From assembly GCA_014155875.1 (NCBI GenBank), contig JACEFZ010003502.1, positions 1 through 64,000 on the forward strand: 64,000 bases of DNA, read 5' to 3'. A model generated the notes under the pieces. That model did not search any database. It had not been told where the DNA came from and saw nothing but the letters and a program-made list of their open reading frames with translations. This DNA comes from Cepaea nemoralis. Its lineage: Eukaryota > Mollusca > Gastropoda > Stylommatophora > Helicidae. Both the position numbers and the translations under genes were made by a program. Shown here piece after piece: positions 63,046 through 64,000 of this stretch; position 1 is the first letter of the stretch, and each line of letters begins with the position of its first letter.

Positions 63046-64000
63046 AATCAGTTACAAGATCGTAATAACATGATAGTAATGTGTCAGCGACTTGTGCGCT
63101 GCAGCTTTCAAGACTCCGCTACTTTCGCACTGCACGAAATAACAATTCATGACATTTGCGAAAGGAATGCAATTTATTCAGAGCCGACATGTGAATGGCT
63201 CTACAAGCGTTAGGTTTCATCATTGTTACACAATATGAATACATCAACGTGATGATAGATGATGCTAGCATTACACAATCTAAATGATATAGCCCTATGT
63301 TTGCCTATGGCCTAGAAAGCTATCGTATTAGTCAAGGATACGTCTGCCCTCTCTACCGTCTCCAGTCAGTCTGTCCCGCTACACATAGCGTGGACAAGCA
63401 CGGACACTTTACTCTCCGTGCCGTCACTATTATTGCGTGCCTGGTCTTGCCAGCACGCCGGCTGGTGAGTTTGAGTAACCTGGCATATCACGGTTACTCG
63501 TAAGGACCAGCAACCCAATTGCTTGGGGAAAGCCCTCGCTCATCCGTACTTGTTGACCTCTGGTCTGACACAAATGTGTCTCCCAGCGAGGTTATAAATA
63601 GTACTCGGTGTCTTCCCTGTCTGGGTGTCTCTCTACTAGCCTAGTGTTAACTCCTTACTCCTGTAAGGTCTTATTGGGGATGCTGACAGGGTCCCCTCCA
63701 CTCCGCGAAGTGTTACTTCCCCTTTCTCATCTTTGTAACACTTCTTGGTCACAAAAGAAAAATTGGTTGTCCCAATTTTGTCAGATCTCCAATAAGTATA
63801 GAACTTTCTAGTTTGGGGATAGAACAATATCTTCTACCTTCATTCACAGTGTTCTATCTTTTCACTTGGCTGATTTAGTAGCCCATGTCTCAGTATAGTT
63901 GGATCTCTAGATATCTCAAGGATTGGTAGTGAACCGGAAACCGTTGTCTTATGACTTATGTCCTGGCTTCTGTCGTTTGACCCTATGTCTTTTGACTTCC
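63046..64000. other. Non-coding stretch, no gene recognised
   Basis: No domain was recognised in any frame. A TATA-like gttataaatagtactcgg at 63590-63607 precedes a pyrimidine-rich tract and could be a promoter, for example of an LTR element, but no second LTR is in view. Confidence 0.3.

Noticed and set aside
63590..63830. LTR with TATA box
   Set aside because: Only a TATA-like motif is present. No paired LTR, primer-binding site or gag/pol sequence occurs within the window.

Overview
The window is eukaryotic, intron-bearing and very rich in repeats. It holds RTE-like, L2-like and RNase-H-bearing LINEs, several tRNA-derived SINEs, hAT, piggyBac, mariner and MULE-like DNA transposons, a long minisatellite and many microsatellites. 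Metazoan-style ankyrin/SOCS-box genes occur with RTE-type retroelements of the endonuclease-reverse-transcriptase kind. This mix suggests an invertebrate animal, most likely a lophotrochozoan such as a mollusc. That assignment is inference; nothing in the sequence names the species.

Only two loci look like host protein-coding genes. Both are on the + strand, about 27 kb apart, and are diverged paralogues. Gene A (13738-17081) and gene B (41447-43345) encode long ankyrin-repeat proteins. Their C-termini fit a SOCS box: a BC-box-like TLxxxSxxxV followed by an LPxP Cul5-box motif. By family knowledge they would be substrate receptors of Elongin B/C-Cullin 5 ubiquitin ligases. Gene B is open. Gene A carries a 253-bp SINE inserted in frame. 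It also carries a 62-bp LINE 3' end inserted with a 12-bp target duplication, which shifts the frame and adds a stop. It is therefore either a recent pseudogene or is rescued by a splice that removes both insertions.

Layout. 1-7.2 kb: LINE remnants, a hAT MITE, a fold-back element and an 80-bp minisatellite. 7.2-11.5 kb: one 4.2-kb insertion with 9-bp duplications, mostly about 100 copies of a 34-bp repeat. 11.5-13.7 kb: LINE remnant and gene-A upstream sequence. 13.7-17.6 kb: gene A. 17.6-20.4 kb: LINE 3' ends and a hAT MITE. 20.4-24.0 kb: a palindromic MITE broken by a retroposon, then a piggyBac element between identical 371-bp direct repeats. 24-29.6 kb: LINEs, a mariner split by a LINE, a SINE and a small 9-bp-TSD element. 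29.6-41 kb: mainly non-coding AT-rich DNA with SINEs and MITEs. 41.3-43.4 kb: gene B, with a hAT element starting 84 bp after its stop. 44.7-52 kb: hAT copies, MITEs, SINEs and LINE tails. 52-54 kb: an RNase-H LINE. 54-59.5 kb: a hAT transposase gene split by a 3.2-kb RTE element. 59.5-61.2 kb: another MULE-like element with palindromes. 61.4-63.0 kb: an L2-like LINE with a long (TAC)n tail. 63.1-64 kb: nothing recognised.

The clearest biology here is the nesting order of transposons, read from target-site duplications. Three points stand out: MULE/Rehavkus-like elements whose ends appear to have seeded a satellite, a piggyBac with an abnormal 371-bp flanking duplication, and the double retroposon hit in an ankyrin/SOCS gene.
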